Below, piece after piece: positions 42,937-52,016 of a stretch of 64,000 nt of DNA. A model generated the notes under the pieces. It was not told the origin of the DNA, did no database searches, and worked only from the letters and a program-made list of their open reading frames with translations. The DNA comes from Paludibacteraceae bacterium. Its GTDB lineage: Bacteria > Bacteroidota > Bacteroidia > Bacteroidales > Paludibacteraceae. The DNA lies in the NCBI GenBank assembly GCA_905234835.1, contig CAJOIZ010000001.1, positions 1 to 64,000 of the forward strand. The letters run 5' to 3'. Both the position numbers and the translations under genes were made by a program. The first letter of the stretch is position 1. Each line of letters starts with the position of its first letter.

Positions 42937-43013
42937 ATCATCAGTTATTTTGATACATATTTATTTGTCGTTCCAATTAATTTCTCGTGTACTTAAGATA
43001 AATCGATACATTT

Positions 43014-44276
43014 TTAATGCATTTCATAACCCGAGTTTAAACTGCTTGCTATGATCTGTTCATGAATATTAACAATATGCTCTGCTAATAATTCGGAATT
43101 CGTTTTATTATAAGTTGTATCATAAAATGTGTCCATGTATCCTTTACGAACTGACGGAGAAATCTTAACAAACAATGGATCGCGTTTGTCAATCTTATCA
43201 ATATTCACGACTGGTAAATGGAATACCTTTCCATAAACATTTATTTGCTCTAAAAAATTCGGAAGTTTTTCAATTTGTTCATTAGATACAATACTTACCG
43301 GTTTATCATATAAGACAGCAAAAGAGATGCTTGAACTACTATGCAAAATTACTGCTTCACAATCTCTAATAAGCTCCGCTGTTTTAAAATAAAATATTTC
43401 TCTGCCGTTAAATGGATTTGTTTTGTAGTTAGCTACTGGGTGTGCGGCAATTACCACCTTGCAATTTAACATTTTCTCAACTTTATCAAAATACGCGTTT
43501 AATGCACAAAAGAATGGTTCTCGAAGAGATGGGATATCCACATTTGGATTTACCAATGCTACCGTTGGGTGATATAAAAAATATTGATCTAAATATACCA
43601 CATATTTATCGTGAGTCAACGGTTTCTCATTCATTTTCTCAATTTGTAAATATCTTTCGTAATCCGGTTGGTTTATATAATATTCGCTCCCAGGAAGTAT
43701 ACTGATACTATAATGGTTATACATATCTATTATACGCAAAATTTCATGATGCTTTTTCCAGGAATCAAATTGTCCATCCTTTCTATGCATGAGAAATTTC
43801 GCAACATATTGGAGGGGATATATTTGATACAATTTGGTTTTTACTCTGTAAAAAACGTTCTTTTCCCGAACACTTTTATTTTCAACCTTATCATCGATTA
43901 CATTTCCCTTCTCTAAATCAATCTTCTGAGATGATGCATTATACCATATATTTAACCCTACTCTATTCGGGCAATAGGATGAAATAATCTTATGTAATTT
44001 GTAATTGCGCACATCATCTAAATGTACATGAGCCATGCATACAACATCCATAGGAAGTGATTTTAGAGCCTTCTTCAACATAGTAAAAGAAGATATTACT
44101 TTGACATAATCACGCTCTAAAATATCATTTGCTTCGAAAGGAAGGCTCGCAATTGGAGAAAAATCCCAATATTCCAAGTCGAAGATTTTTGATAAGTCAT
44201 CCATGCAAAAATAATTCTCCCATCTAGAGGTTAAGGGGGAAGTTAACATAAATACGACTTTAATCTTATTACTCAT
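43014..44276 (-). CDS. Putative polysaccharide glycosyltransferase, GT-B-like
   Basis: 420 residues, no signal peptide. KVVFMLTSPLTSRWENYF at the N-terminus. The C-terminal half has KVVIAAHPVANYKTNPF and LIRDCEAVILHSSSSISFAVLYDKPVSIV (about 324-352), a pattern shared by capsule sialyl/polysialyl-type and surface carbohydrate transferases. I therefore call it a sugar transferase, perhaps for the nonulosonic acid made by this locus. The exact family is uncertain. A 268-base AT-rich gap separates it from the next gene upstream. Confidence 0.6.
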   Translation of the reverse strand: MSNKIKVVFMLTSPLTSRWENYFCMDDLSKIFDLEYWDFSPIASLPFEANDILERDYVKVISSFTMLKKALKSLPMDVVCMAHVHLDDVRNYKLHKIISSYCPNRVGLNIWYNASSQKIDLEKGNVIDDKVENKSVREKNVFYRVKTKLYQIYPLQYVAKFLMHRKDGQFDSWKKHHEILRIIDMYNHYSISILPGSEYYINQPDYERYLQIEKMNEKPLTHDKYVVYLDQYFLYHPTVALVNPNVDIPSLREPFFCALNAYFDKVEKMLNCKVVIAAHPVANYKTNPFNGREIFYFKTAELIRDCEAVILHSSSSISFAVLYDKPVSIVSNEQIEKLPNFLEQINVYGKVFHLPVVNIDKIDKRDPLFVKISPSVRKGYMDTFYDTTYNKTNSELLAEHIVNIHEQIIASSLNSGYEMH

Positions 44277-44544
44277 ATTAATTCACTTATTTAGTAAGAT
44301 CCTTCGACTTTTGACATGCACAAAGCATCTTAAGTGGCGATATAAATACAAATACAGCTACAAATGGCGCCCCCTTCCGAAAATGTCAAATTTGCGTATC
44401 TATTAATCATTGTATATTGAACTGCTTTGCCTAAGCATTATATGATATATTCTTCAATTTTAAAATTGAATTAATTGCTTTTATGTTCATTGCGTGGTAT
44501 ACTGCGAGATTCACATTATCAAAAGATATTCTATCACTTCCATA
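44277..44544. other. AT-rich gap with an 18-bp palindrome
   Basis: No gene. TTCAATTTTAAAATTGAA at 44453-44470 is a perfect palindrome. No promoter or duplicated gene end is visible. The gap may be remnant DNA from an earlier rearrangement. Confidence 0.5.
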
Positions 44545-45672
44545 TTATTCCTCAAATATCGGAGATTTTTCTTCTTTGACTAAAACCTTATCTACTTTTG
44601 GAACTAGTCCCCGGCCTTTATTCTCAAAGAATTTATAAAGATTCCTTACAGGCTTAAGGATAGTGGAGAATCTCTTGTAAATATCTTTCATACGTATTAA
44701 CAATAATGGTCTCTTTGCATCCAAACCAGAATATAAAACCATTTTCTTTGAATCATAACGAAGAAGTTGATGATGCGAAAAAACGGGGACTTCTAATATT
44801 GCGGGATATAAATCGTTTAAGATCCTTAACATAAATTTTGCTCCATTCATCTCACGATTAGGAATCCTACTACATTCTACAATATCGGATTCCATTAGTA
44901 GCATATTAGAATATCTTAAACAATTTAAAAAATTCATCGTTATTGAATCTGCAACTGCTCTATTCTCCATAAAGAAACATGATATATCTTCCGGTTTCAA
45001 ATGCTCATAATCCAAATTGTATTGAATTGCTATTTTTACCAACTTTTCTTTTATATGTTGCCTGAGTTCATTATATTTTTCTAATTTTGCCTTTCCGAAA
45101 CGCATATAATATTCATCTACTAGTTCATCAATTGTAATATCATCCACCCTATTTTCCGTTAGATTGACATTTCGGAATAATTCTCCTCCATAGCCACAAG
45201 TGCACAATGCTTCCGGCATATTTTCAAAAAAACTCATCACATCCTCAGCTGCACCCCATATATTTAAAAATCCATATTTACTCAAATATTTATTCCATTC
45301 CTTCTCAGGGAAACGAGTATCACAATCATATATATTATCCTTAAGGGAAAATTTTTCCGAAAATACACGTATAATCTCAATATCTTTTTGCTCCGGAGAC
45401 GCAATCTGTGTATTTGAGACAGCGAATGAAAGAGTTGGTTTAGCTCCTGCTTTCAAATATGCAGCCAGAGACATTCGAGAGTCTAGACCTCCAGTCATAC
45501 AGATGGACGGATTTCCAAAAACTTTGGCTATCACAGAAGCCTTATACGTCAACTTATCGGATAATTGTTGTGCTACTACTTTTGCGTCATCTCTAATTAT
45601 ACAGTCTGCTTTGTTTATACTCTTGATTTGCAGCTTATCTTCTTTGCTCTCAATATATATATTCTTTACCAT
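44545..45672 (-). CDS. Asparagine-synthase-like protein, C-terminal (synthetase) part
   Basis: 375 residues if started at its own ATG. SICMTGGLDSRMSLAAYLKAG (about 56-76) is the PP-loop ATP site of the asparagine synthetase family. YGFLNIWGAAEDVMSFF and CTCGYGGELFRN are also family-like. This is the second half of a protein whose N-terminal half is the ORF 45650-46195; the two overlap by 23 bases in different frames, and adding one TA to the TA tract at 45653-45661 joins them. As written it is either a frameshifted pseudogene or a phase-variable gene. In polysaccharide loci such proteins are thought to amidate uronic acids. Confidence 0.75.
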   Translation of the reverse strand: MVKNIYIESKEDKLQIKSINKADCIIRDDAKVVAQQLSDKLTYKASVIAKVFGNPSICMTGGLDSRMSLAAYLKAGAKPTLSFAVSNTQIASPEQKDIEIIRVFSEKFSLKDNIYDCDTRFPEKEWNKYLSKYGFLNIWGAAEDVMSFFENMPEALCTCGYGGELFRNVNLTENRVDDITIDELVDEYYMRFGKAKLEKYNELRQHIKEKLVKIAIQYNLDYEHLKPEDISCFFMENRAVADSITMNFLNCLRYSNMLLMESDIVECSRIPNREMNGAKFMLRILNDLYPAILEVPVFSHHQLLRYDSKKMVLYSGLDAKRPLLLIRMKDIYKRFSTILKPVRNLYKFFENKGRGLVPKVDKVLVKEEKSPIFEE

Positions 45673-46195
45673 TCAACCTTTTAATTTCATTAAATAATGT
45701 TTCATTACATAATATGGCTCTTTGTACCAAATATTCCAACAAATTCATTTCATTCAAGGTAATTTCATGTCTTAGTATAGATGCCATATCATATAGGAAA
45801 TTGCTAATGTAGTAATATCCATCCTTCTGAAAATAGTAAATATTATACGCGCCAAAACTATCACCAAACACAGAGATATTTTTCGCTGATTTGATTATGT
45901 ACGCATATTGACCTATGGTATTATTTCTTATTCCTTCTATTCCTAAAGATCCAAAATCAGATATGACCGAAGTGTAATCAAGAGACTCTTTATATATTGC
46001 TGTTCCTGTTGCAATAACAAAATCGCCCTCTAGGTTCTCATATGCATTAGTATTCTTTATCTTTAACTTATGGGTCGTAAGAGCATAGACTCCGTCTTTA
46101 GCATAATCAAAAGCTAAAGAAAAATCAGAATTTGTAACTCGTTCTTTTGTTTTTACATACCACTCTTTTTTATTTGTAAGAAAAAACTTTGCCAT
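45650..46195 (-). CDS. Asparagine-synthase-like protein, N-terminal (amidotransferase-fold) part
   Basis: 181 residues. The pattern GDFVIATGTAIYK, NTIGQYAYIIKSAKNISVFGDSFGAYNIYYFQKDGYYYISN and LLEYLVQRAIL matches the glutaminase-fold half of asparagine synthetase-like proteins. The Cys2 nucleophile is absent (the protein starts MAKFF), so glutamine hydrolysis is unlikely. The frame ends in TGA directly after a TATATATAT tract. With one more TA the reading continues as EYIYIESKEDK into the synthetase half. The start lies 20 bases after the fossil 3' end of ptmE. Confidence 0.72.
   Translation of the reverse strand: MAKFFLTNKKEWYVKTKERVTNSDFSLAFDYAKDGVYALTTHKLKIKNTNAYENLEGDFVIATGTAIYKESLDYTSVISDFGSLGIEGIRNNTIGQYAYIIKSAKNISVFGDSFGAYNIYYFQKDGYYYISNFLYDMASILRHEITLNEMNLLEYLVQRAILCNETLFNEIKRLNGKEYIY
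45653..45661. repeat. TA dinucleotide tract at the frame break
   Basis: ATATATATA on the plus strand (TATATATAT in the coding direction). Gain of one TA unit, or loss of one base, restores a single reading frame across 44545-46195. Confidence 0.85.
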
Positions 46196-46215
46196 ATATC
46201 ATCGTTTATTTTTTA

Positions 46216-46273
46216 TCATTTCATATGTTTTGCCAAATCTTTGGCTTTTTGGTATTCGGACAGGGTGCCGATG
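46216..46273 (-). pseudogene. Fossil 3' end of a ptmE-type gene
   Basis: The minus strand reads IGTLSEYQKAKDLAKHMK-stop, identical in protein to the end of the intact gene at 47500-48552. The DNA is 53/55 identical, and both differences are synonymous (ATC/ATT and TTG/TTA). The remainder of this gene copy is missing; the TIR/SEFIR gene lies between fossil and intact copy. Confidence 0.92.
46219..46273. repeat. Direct repeat, distal copy, bracketing the TIR gene
   Basis: 55 bp matching 47503-47557 in the same orientation with two mismatches. The repeats lie 1284 bp apart and enclose one gene. Confidence 0.95.
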
Positions 46274-46383
46274 GCTGTTATATCATTAGTTACATAGCGT
46301 ATAATTATATTATTGAGATTGCCTTATTACGCTATTATTCTTATAAATCAAATCTATTATCCTTAATTTGGCTGCCCTCCTAT

Positions 46384-47487
46384 TCAATGAACTTGTAAAT
46401 TTTCTATTAGTGTTTTAATTTTAATATCAAACAAAGTATCATCTCTCATATCTAGACCATTCCGACTTCCCAAATATAATGGGTATGATTGGTTGAAATC
46501 GCCTTTCCTTACTATTGGAATAAATTTAATATTGTGAGTATTGTAAATTTCAGCAGTAATAAGCTGAGCTTCATACCCCGCTCCTGCTACACGAGCATCT
46601 GCTTTTGACTTATATAAAGGGGTCAGTATTAGAAGAACTTTATCACTATCATTTACAGATTGCTCCATAAATCTAGTAAGTTCGACGCCTAATGGTACCT
46701 TGTAATCTATAATTACCTCAAATTCACTTTCTAAAGATTCTGCTAAATGTTTTACCCACTGATTGTGTGCTTCCTCTTCGTGTGTATATGAAATAAAGAC
46801 CTTTTTCTTTGATTTAACTACGCTTGCAGGTTCCGCAGGAGTAGCAATAGCAGGGGAAGCAACCGTATCAATATCGAAATCAAAAGTTTCCTTTTCTATT
46901 AGTTTCCGAACCTCGTCTTTTATCAAATTGTCTATCTTTGCCGATAAATCTTTTGCAAAGTTCTCCCAGTCCTCTTTTGATAATTTTGTTATCAACTCTT
47001 TATACCATATCACACGAGAAGTTGAAAGACCATTATTGCGCCTCTCCGTAATATATTCAGTATACGACATCCCTAACGATAAGAAAGGAGCTATTGTATT
47101 GTAGAAGTCCGGTCCTTTGACATAAAATGGAGCAGTATCTTCTTTTCCTACCATCAACCAAGTATCATTATACAATTGATTGGAATCCTTGCTGTAGTCA
47201 ACAACTAAGTATAAAAAAGCATTGAGATGGATATCTCTTGCACCTTGAGAATATTGATAGCCCTTTTCCGTTAATTTAAAGAAATAGTATTCGTCGTCTG
47301 TACTGATGAAATCATTGCATAATAGTATATGCACTACTCTATGTAATATGTTTATTGTTTCTTGGGTGTAGCCATCTCTACGTACTGACGCATCCATTGA
47401 ACGGAGCAAGAATAAACCTTGACCTTCCTTGCAATTCATTTTTGTAAAGAAGGACATAATGTAATCTATATACTCATATACTTTCAT
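46384..47487 (-). CDS. TIR/SEFIR-domain protein, probable defence effector
   Basis: 367 residues. The N-terminal 1-200 is helical with winged-helix-like features (ILHRVVHILLCNDFISTDDEYYFFKLTEKGYQYS). A Pro/Ala linker follows at about 210-225. Residues 228-365 form a TIR/SEFIR domain: KVFISYTHEEEAHNQWVKHLAESL, VPLGVELTRFMEQSVNDSDKVLLILTPLYKSKAD and GAGYEAQLITAEIY. Many bacterial TIR proteins deplete NAD after phage sensing; SEFIR-type proteins may do likewise, which is inference. It does not fit sugar biosynthesis and is bracketed by a duplicated gene end, so it is cargo inserted in the polysaccharide locus. Confidence 0.85.
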   Translation of the reverse strand: MKVYEYIDYIMSFFTKMNCKEGQGLFLLRSMDASVRRDGYTQETINILHRVVHILLCNDFISTDDEYYFFKLTEKGYQYSQGARDIHLNAFLYLVVDYSKDSNQLYNDTWLMVGKEDTAPFYVKGPDFYNTIAPFLSLGMSYTEYITERRNNGLSTSRVIWYKELITKLSKEDWENFAKDLSAKIDNLIKDEVRKLIEKETFDFDIDTVASPAIATPAEPASVVKSKKKVFISYTHEEEAHNQWVKHLAESLESEFEVIIDYKVPLGVELTRFMEQSVNDSDKVLLILTPLYKSKADARVAGAGYEAQLITAEIYNTHNIKFIPIVRKGDFNQSYPLYLGSRNGLDMRDDTLFDIKIKTLIENLQVH

Positions 47488-47499
47488 AACAATAAATCT

Positions 47500-48552
47500 T
47501 TATTTCATATGTTTTGCTAAATCTTTGGCTTTTTGGTATTCGGACAGGGTGCCAATGTCAATCCAAGTGCCTTTGAGGGGATAACGGATGACTTTGCTGC
47601 CATTCTTCACTAATGCATCTATCAAATCGGTTGCATTATAGAACTCGTTCTCCGGAATCATGTTAATTACCTCGCGACGAAGCATATAGATGCCGGCATT
47701 GGCATAGTAGTTATATGTGGGCTTTTCCACGATGCCTTTTACATCGCGTCCATCCAAATCACAGATACCGAATGGGATAGATACCGTATAAGGAACAGCG
47801 GCAATAGACATATCTGCTTTATTCTCGATAAAATGGAGATACATATCCTCAAAATCGATATCTGTGAACAAATCCGAGTTCATAACAAGTACAATATCAT
47901 TATGAAACTCTTTTACCAATCGTACAGCTCCCATCGTTCCTAAAAACTTCGGTTCGCGTACACATTGGATTTGCACCTCATTGCGCGGCTGGGCATAATG
48001 GGATTCAAGCTGCTCTGCCAAATAGTTGGTTGTAACAGAAATATGATCTACTCCATATTGAATCAACCGATCTACGTTATGGTCTATAATGGCTTTATCT
48101 CCAACCAACAACAATGGTTTCGGAGTCTTTTCTGTCAGTGGACGTAAGCGTTCCCCTTTACCCCCGGCCATGATTACTGCGTCAATTGGAAGGAGCGATT
48201 CTTGTTTATCAAAATCAAGGATATCAACAAGTTTTCCGCTTTTGTCAATTATGGGTATTACGCGTATCTTGGATTGCCTATACTTATTGCATGCTTTGAC
48301 AAAATCAGTTGTTCCAATTTGAATGGAGCAAAAATCTGCTTTAATGGCACAAAAAACAACATCTTGCAGATTTCCACCATTTAACAAGTAGCGACGTATA
48401 TCTCCATCAGTCAGTGTCCCTATTATACATAGGCTTTCGTCTTGCACAAACAATGTCAATCCCGCATTCGAAAGACCATTCAAAGCGCTCAAAGCTTCTA
48501 ATATCGTAGCCTTGTAACCTATTAGGTATTTATTTAGTTGTTCCTGTTTCAT
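47500..48552 (-). CDS. ptmE: Sugar nucleotidyltransferase with CBS pair (PtmE-like)
   Basis: 350 residues from the ATG at 48552, which overlaps the upstream stop (ATGA). The N-terminal part (1-115) is a CBS-domain pair (IIGTLTDGDIRRYLLNG, KIRVIPIIDKSGKLVDILDF). The rest is a nucleotidyltransferase with AVIMAGGKGERLRPLTEKTPKPLL (about 126-149) and VMNSDLFTDID. This layout fits PtmE, which makes GDP-GlcN or GDP-GlcNAc for legionaminic acid. The 3' end is duplicated at 46216-46273 beyond the TIR gene, so this copy may be the rebuilt or imported one. Confidence 0.85.
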   Translation of the reverse strand: MKQEQLNKYLIGYKATILEALSALNGLSNAGLTLFVQDESLCIIGTLTDGDIRRYLLNGGNLQDVVFCAIKADFCSIQIGTTDFVKACNKYRQSKIRVIPIIDKSGKLVDILDFDKQESLLPIDAVIMAGGKGERLRPLTEKTPKPLLLVGDKAIIDHNVDRLIQYGVDHISVTTNYLAEQLESHYAQPRNEVQIQCVREPKFLGTMGAVRLVKEFHNDIVLVMNSDLFTDIDFEDMYLHFIENKADMSIAAVPYTVSIPFGICDLDGRDVKGIVEKPTYNYYANAGIYMLRREVINMIPENEFYNATDLIDALVKNGSKVIRYPLKGTWIDIGTLSEYQKAKDLAKHMK

Positions 48553-49247
48553 AGTTTGCTTGTTGACAAAATTATTTCCGCCATCTCCCAATCTTGCATC
48601 GTATCCAAATCAAAAGATGATTGAGTGTCCATTATATATTTAACGCGCTTTTGCATTCTATGCATATGGGTGTTTTTTAGTTTTTCTGCATCCATTATGT
48701 AGATAGCGCCGTTGTATTCGTATACTTTAGGTGCGTCCTGTCGACGAAAGATATTACCTTCTCCTTTACACACATGCAAATAGCCATCTGCATTTTCTTC
48801 AAACACGTTATAGTACGGATTCGCGGGACATTCTTTCACCGACACAACCATATCAGCATTAGATTGATCATATAGTTTTAATGCTTCTGTCACTTGTTCT
48901 GCGGCACGGAACGGAGAAGTGGTTTGAAGCAGAAGTACTATATCATAATGCTTACCTTGCTTCTCATAATAATCCAACGCGTGGAGTAATACTTCATATG
49001 TTCCGGCTGTATCTGTTGATAATTCATCCGGTCGGAGAAATGGAACTCTTAATCCATAGTTCTCCACAACGGATTTGATTTCCAGATCATCAGTAGAAAC
49101 ACAGATGTTTTCATCCGTGGTTATAGCACGTGCTGTATCTATCGCATAATAGATAAGCGGCTTTCCTTTCAACGGCTTGATATTCTTACGCGGGACACCT
49201 TTGCTTCCTCCACGTGCCGGTATTATGATTAGTATATCATCTCTCAT
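48549..49247 (-). CDS. legF: CMP-nonulosonate cytidylyltransferase (LegF/NeuA-like)
   Basis: 232 residues. IIIPARGGSKGVPRKNIKPLKGKPLIYYAID (about 6-36) is the CMP-sialate synthetase motif and LQTTSPFRAAEQV another. It activates the nine-carbon sugar with CTP. It is joined by 4-base ATGA overlaps to the genes on both sides, part of six consecutive such overlaps from 48549 to 52870. Confidence 0.9.
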   Translation of the reverse strand: MRDDILIIIPARGGSKGVPRKNIKPLKGKPLIYYAIDTARAITTDENICVSTDDLEIKSVVENYGLRVPFLRPDELSTDTAGTYEVLLHALDYYEKQGKHYDIVLLLQTTSPFRAAEQVTEALKLYDQSNADMVVSVKECPANPYYNVFEENADGYLHVCKGEGNIFRRQDAPKVYEYNGAIYIMDAEKLKNTHMHRMQKRVKYIMDTQSSFDLDTMQDWEMAEIILSTSKL

Positions 49248-50404
49248 AGGTCATAGAACTTCTTTTGTATGATACCCTCTAAAGGATAGGTAGATATGAC
49301 ATCATAGATAGCTTGTGCAGTTCCTTTTTTCTCGTATGGGTTTTGCGCTTTGGACGCGATAGCACGGAATTCCGGGGATAGGATATGATCCAAACCGGCA
49401 GAGATGGATGCCTTGTCCGTTGCGCAATTATATACTGATGCAGCGGCAATACGTCCATCTTGACGAGAACCGATATTCAATGTCGGAATATGAAATGATG
49501 GCGTTTCCAAAATTCCGCTTGACGAGTTGCCAACAACTGCTGTACAATATTTCATCACAGATAGGTAACGTTTCATACCTAATGATTTATAGGCGCGCAC
49601 TCGATTAGTATGTTGCATGACATATCGCTCAATTGCCTCTGCAATCACTTGTCCACCGGTATCAGAGTTAGGCATCGTGAATATTACGTGCAGTTCCGGA
49701 TGCTCATCTAATGCTTCAAACAATTCGTTAATATCATCTGATGGATTGGAGCCGGACAATGTAACCGGATGATATGTTACAAGGATGGTTTGATCTGTGA
49801 TTTCAAATTGCAAATCATGCTCTATCTCATCTTTGCTCATCAACGGCACTCGTTTAATATTTTCCACGCCTAATGCTCCGACATAAAAGACCCGCTCCGG
49901 CTGTTCTCCTAATTGGATTACACGTTTACGATATTCTTCCGTGGAAGTAAAATGCAGATGACTCATCTTGGTAATTGAATGGCGTATTGCGTCATCATAT
50001 GCTCCAAATGTCAGTTCACCTCCATGCAGATGTGCCACAGGGATTTGCTTGATTAATGCCGCTTCAACTGCCGCCAATATTTCGTATCGATCTCCAAGTA
50101 CAACAATCAAATCCGGTTGTAACACATCATATGCCTCGGCGAATCCTACAAGCGCACAGGACATAGCTTTAAGCGTAGCTGTACTATCATCAGCCCCACT
50201 CTCGTCTAACATTGGAACTTTGTAATCAATGGGGAAACCTGCTTCTTCTATTTCCCGATAAGTATTTCCGTAGCGCTCGGATAAGTGCATGTTGGTAGCA
50301 ACCACTTGGAGTGTAGTTTGCTTGGATTGCTGAATAAGCCGCATCATGCCGCTTAACAACCCAAACTCAGCGCGAGTACCTGTTATAACGCAAATCTTTC
50401 TCAT
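49244..50404 (-). CDS. legG: Hydrolysing UDP/GDP-sugar 2-epimerase (LegG/NeuC-like)
   Basis: 386 residues. KICVITGTRAEFGLLSGMMRLI (about 3-24), VLGDRYEILAAVEAALIKQIPVAHLHGGELTFGAYDDAIRHSITKMSHLHF (about 106-156) and VGNSSSGILETPSFHIPTLNIGSRQDGR (about 293-320) are NeuC/LegG motifs. The enzyme removes the nucleotide and inverts C2. Linked to ptmE, it is more likely the GDP-specific LegG than NeuC. Confidence 0.9.
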   Translation of the reverse strand: MRKICVITGTRAEFGLLSGMMRLIQQSKQTTLQVVATNMHLSERYGNTYREIEEAGFPIDYKVPMLDESGADDSTATLKAMSCALVGFAEAYDVLQPDLIVVLGDRYEILAAVEAALIKQIPVAHLHGGELTFGAYDDAIRHSITKMSHLHFTSTEEYRKRVIQLGEQPERVFYVGALGVENIKRVPLMSKDEIEHDLQFEITDQTILVTYHPVTLSGSNPSDDINELFEALDEHPELHVIFTMPNSDTGGQVIAEAIERYVMQHTNRVRAYKSLGMKRYLSVMKYCTAVVGNSSSGILETPSFHIPTLNIGSRQDGRIAAASVYNCATDKASISAGLDHILSPEFRAIASKAQNPYEKKGTAQAIYDVISTYPLEGIIQKKFYDL

Positions 50405-51402
50405 ATTTCAATCAGTTCGTCTTCTGCGAAATCGCGAATGGCTTTTGTAGCTATCACTTCTTCCCATCGCATAGGAGAGATGCCAGAACCGGGACGTTTA
50501 GTGGTTAGGTTATCTTCCGTCAGGAATTCGCCTTTCTTAATGTCTTTAGCTGCCACTATGCTCTTTCGAGCGATAGCCATGTTCCTTTCTTCGCTTGCGC
50601 TCACATGCTTTTGTCCGTCTCCTAACGCTTGCTCAATATTACGTATAGCATCTACCATGGCTTTAAGTTCATTTGGTTCAAGTGATGCCTTATGATCCGG
50701 ACCGGGAAGATTTCTATCTAATGTAAAATGTTTCTCTATAACATCTGCTCCTAAAGCAACTGCAGCAATTGGAACTTCTATTCCTTTGGTATGATCAGAA
50801 TAACCCACTTTTATGCCAAACTCATCTCGCAATTGCAGCATGGCCTTCAAGTTCACATCTTGCATCGGTGTCGGGTATTCCGTATTGCAATGCAGAAGCG
50901 TTATTTGCTCTTTCGTCAAGCCATTTTTAAGTAATACATTGAGTGCCTGTTCTACATCGTCCATTGAGCACATTCCTGTGGACATGATAACCGGCTCACC
51001 ATATTGTGCAATCTTCTTTAGATATGGGTAGTTGGTTATTTCTCCTGATGGAATCTTCCATAATCCGAGATGCAATGAATGCAGGTATTCAATACTCTCC
51101 AAATCAAAGGCAGTAGATAGGAAGCGTACTCCTTTCTGCATACAATATGTAATCAGTTCCTCATGCTGTGACTCACTCAACTCCAGCTTCTTTAACATTG
51201 TATATTGCGAATCATCCGCTGCATTGCGTTGCTGGTATTCAGCTTGCTTTGCGTCTTTAGTTACCAATTTCTCTGCCTTAAAAGTCTGGAACTTCACATA
51301 GTCCACACCGACAACAGCAGCTGCGTCAATCAACTGCTTAGCCATTTCGATGGAACCATTATGGTTCACACCTGCTTCTGCTATGATTAGTAAATGTTTC
51401 AT
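50401..51402 (-). CDS. legI: Nonulosonate synthase (LegI/NeuB-like)
   Basis: 333 residues. LLIIAEAGVNHNGSIEMAKQLIDAA (about 4-28), DYVKFQTFKAEKLVT, IIMSTGMCS-type strand (PVIMSTGMCSM), YSDHTKG and VIEKHFTLDRNLPGPDHKASLEP are NeuB-family motifs. The C-terminal SAF antifreeze-like domain begins near ARKSIVAAKDIKKGEFLTEDNL. It condenses the six-carbon sugar with phosphoenolpyruvate. Confidence 0.92.
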   Translation of the reverse strand: MKHLLIIAEAGVNHNGSIEMAKQLIDAAAVVGVDYVKFQTFKAEKLVTKDAKQAEYQQRNAADDSQYTMLKKLELSESQHEELITYCMQKGVRFLSTAFDLESIEYLHSLHLGLWKIPSGEITNYPYLKKIAQYGEPVIMSTGMCSMDDVEQALNVLLKNGLTKEQITLLHCNTEYPTPMQDVNLKAMLQLRDEFGIKVGYSDHTKGIEVPIAAVALGADVIEKHFTLDRNLPGPDHKASLEPNELKAMVDAIRNIEQALGDGQKHVSASEERNMAIARKSIVAAKDIKKGEFLTEDNLTTKRPGSGISPMRWEEVIATKAIRDFAEDELIEI

Positions 51403-52016
51403 TTTACTCGCTTTGCCGGACTACCTATATACGTTCCTGGCTCGTTTATATCTTTGGTTACAATTGCTCCTAAACCGACTACAACCTTATCGCAAATAGT
51501 CACACCTTCACGGATAATCGCTCCTGCACCTATCAAACAATCATTTCCTATCTTCACATCCCCGCAAATTATTGCACCAGTGGCAGCCAAACAGTTTTCG
51601 CCAACTACACAACCATGTTCTACGATTGCACCTGTATTGATAACCGTATCTTTTCCTACTTTATCAGCTTTAACAACAGCTTTCTCTAACACGCATACGC
51701 CCTCGTCTAATTGCACATTCGGAGTAACTAACGCATGTTCCGAAACAATCGTCGCACGCTTATACCCGGCATACTTTGCGATAATCTTCTTGCGCAGTTC
51801 CATATTCACATCCCCAGCATATACAAACGTCACATGCACATCATACTCGTTGGGTGCATACTGTTTCAACACCTCTTCGTCGGAACCTAGGTACGCTATA
51901 GCCAACTTTTCATTGACATATGCATCCGCATATCCTGCAATATTTGTGGATTTCGGCATCGCACATAATACGGATTGAGCATGGCCACCACCTCCTATGA
52001 AAATAATCGGTTTCAA
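51399..52016 (-). CDS. NeuD/PglD-type acyltransferase with left-handed beta-helix
   Basis: 205 residues. The N-terminal KPIIFIGGGGHAQSVLCAM is the PglD_N nucleotide-sugar-binding region. Hexapeptide repeats (VITNVQL-type turns, TVINTGAIVEHGCVVGENCLAATGAIICGDVKIG) occupy about 95-190. Such enzymes acetylate amino or hydroxyl groups of nonulosonic acids or their precursors. It may supply the N-acetyl step for which a classic legH is not obvious here. Confidence 0.85.
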   Translation of the reverse strand: MKPIIFIGGGGHAQSVLCAMPKSTNIAGYADAYVNEKLAIAYLGSDEEVLKQYAPNEYDVHVTFVYAGDVNMELRKKIIAKYAGYKRATIVSEHALVTPNVQLDEGVCVLEKAVVKADKVGKDTVINTGAIVEHGCVVGENCLAATGAIICGDVKIGNDCLIGAGAIIREGVTICDKVVVGLGAIVTKDINEPGTYIGSPAKRVK

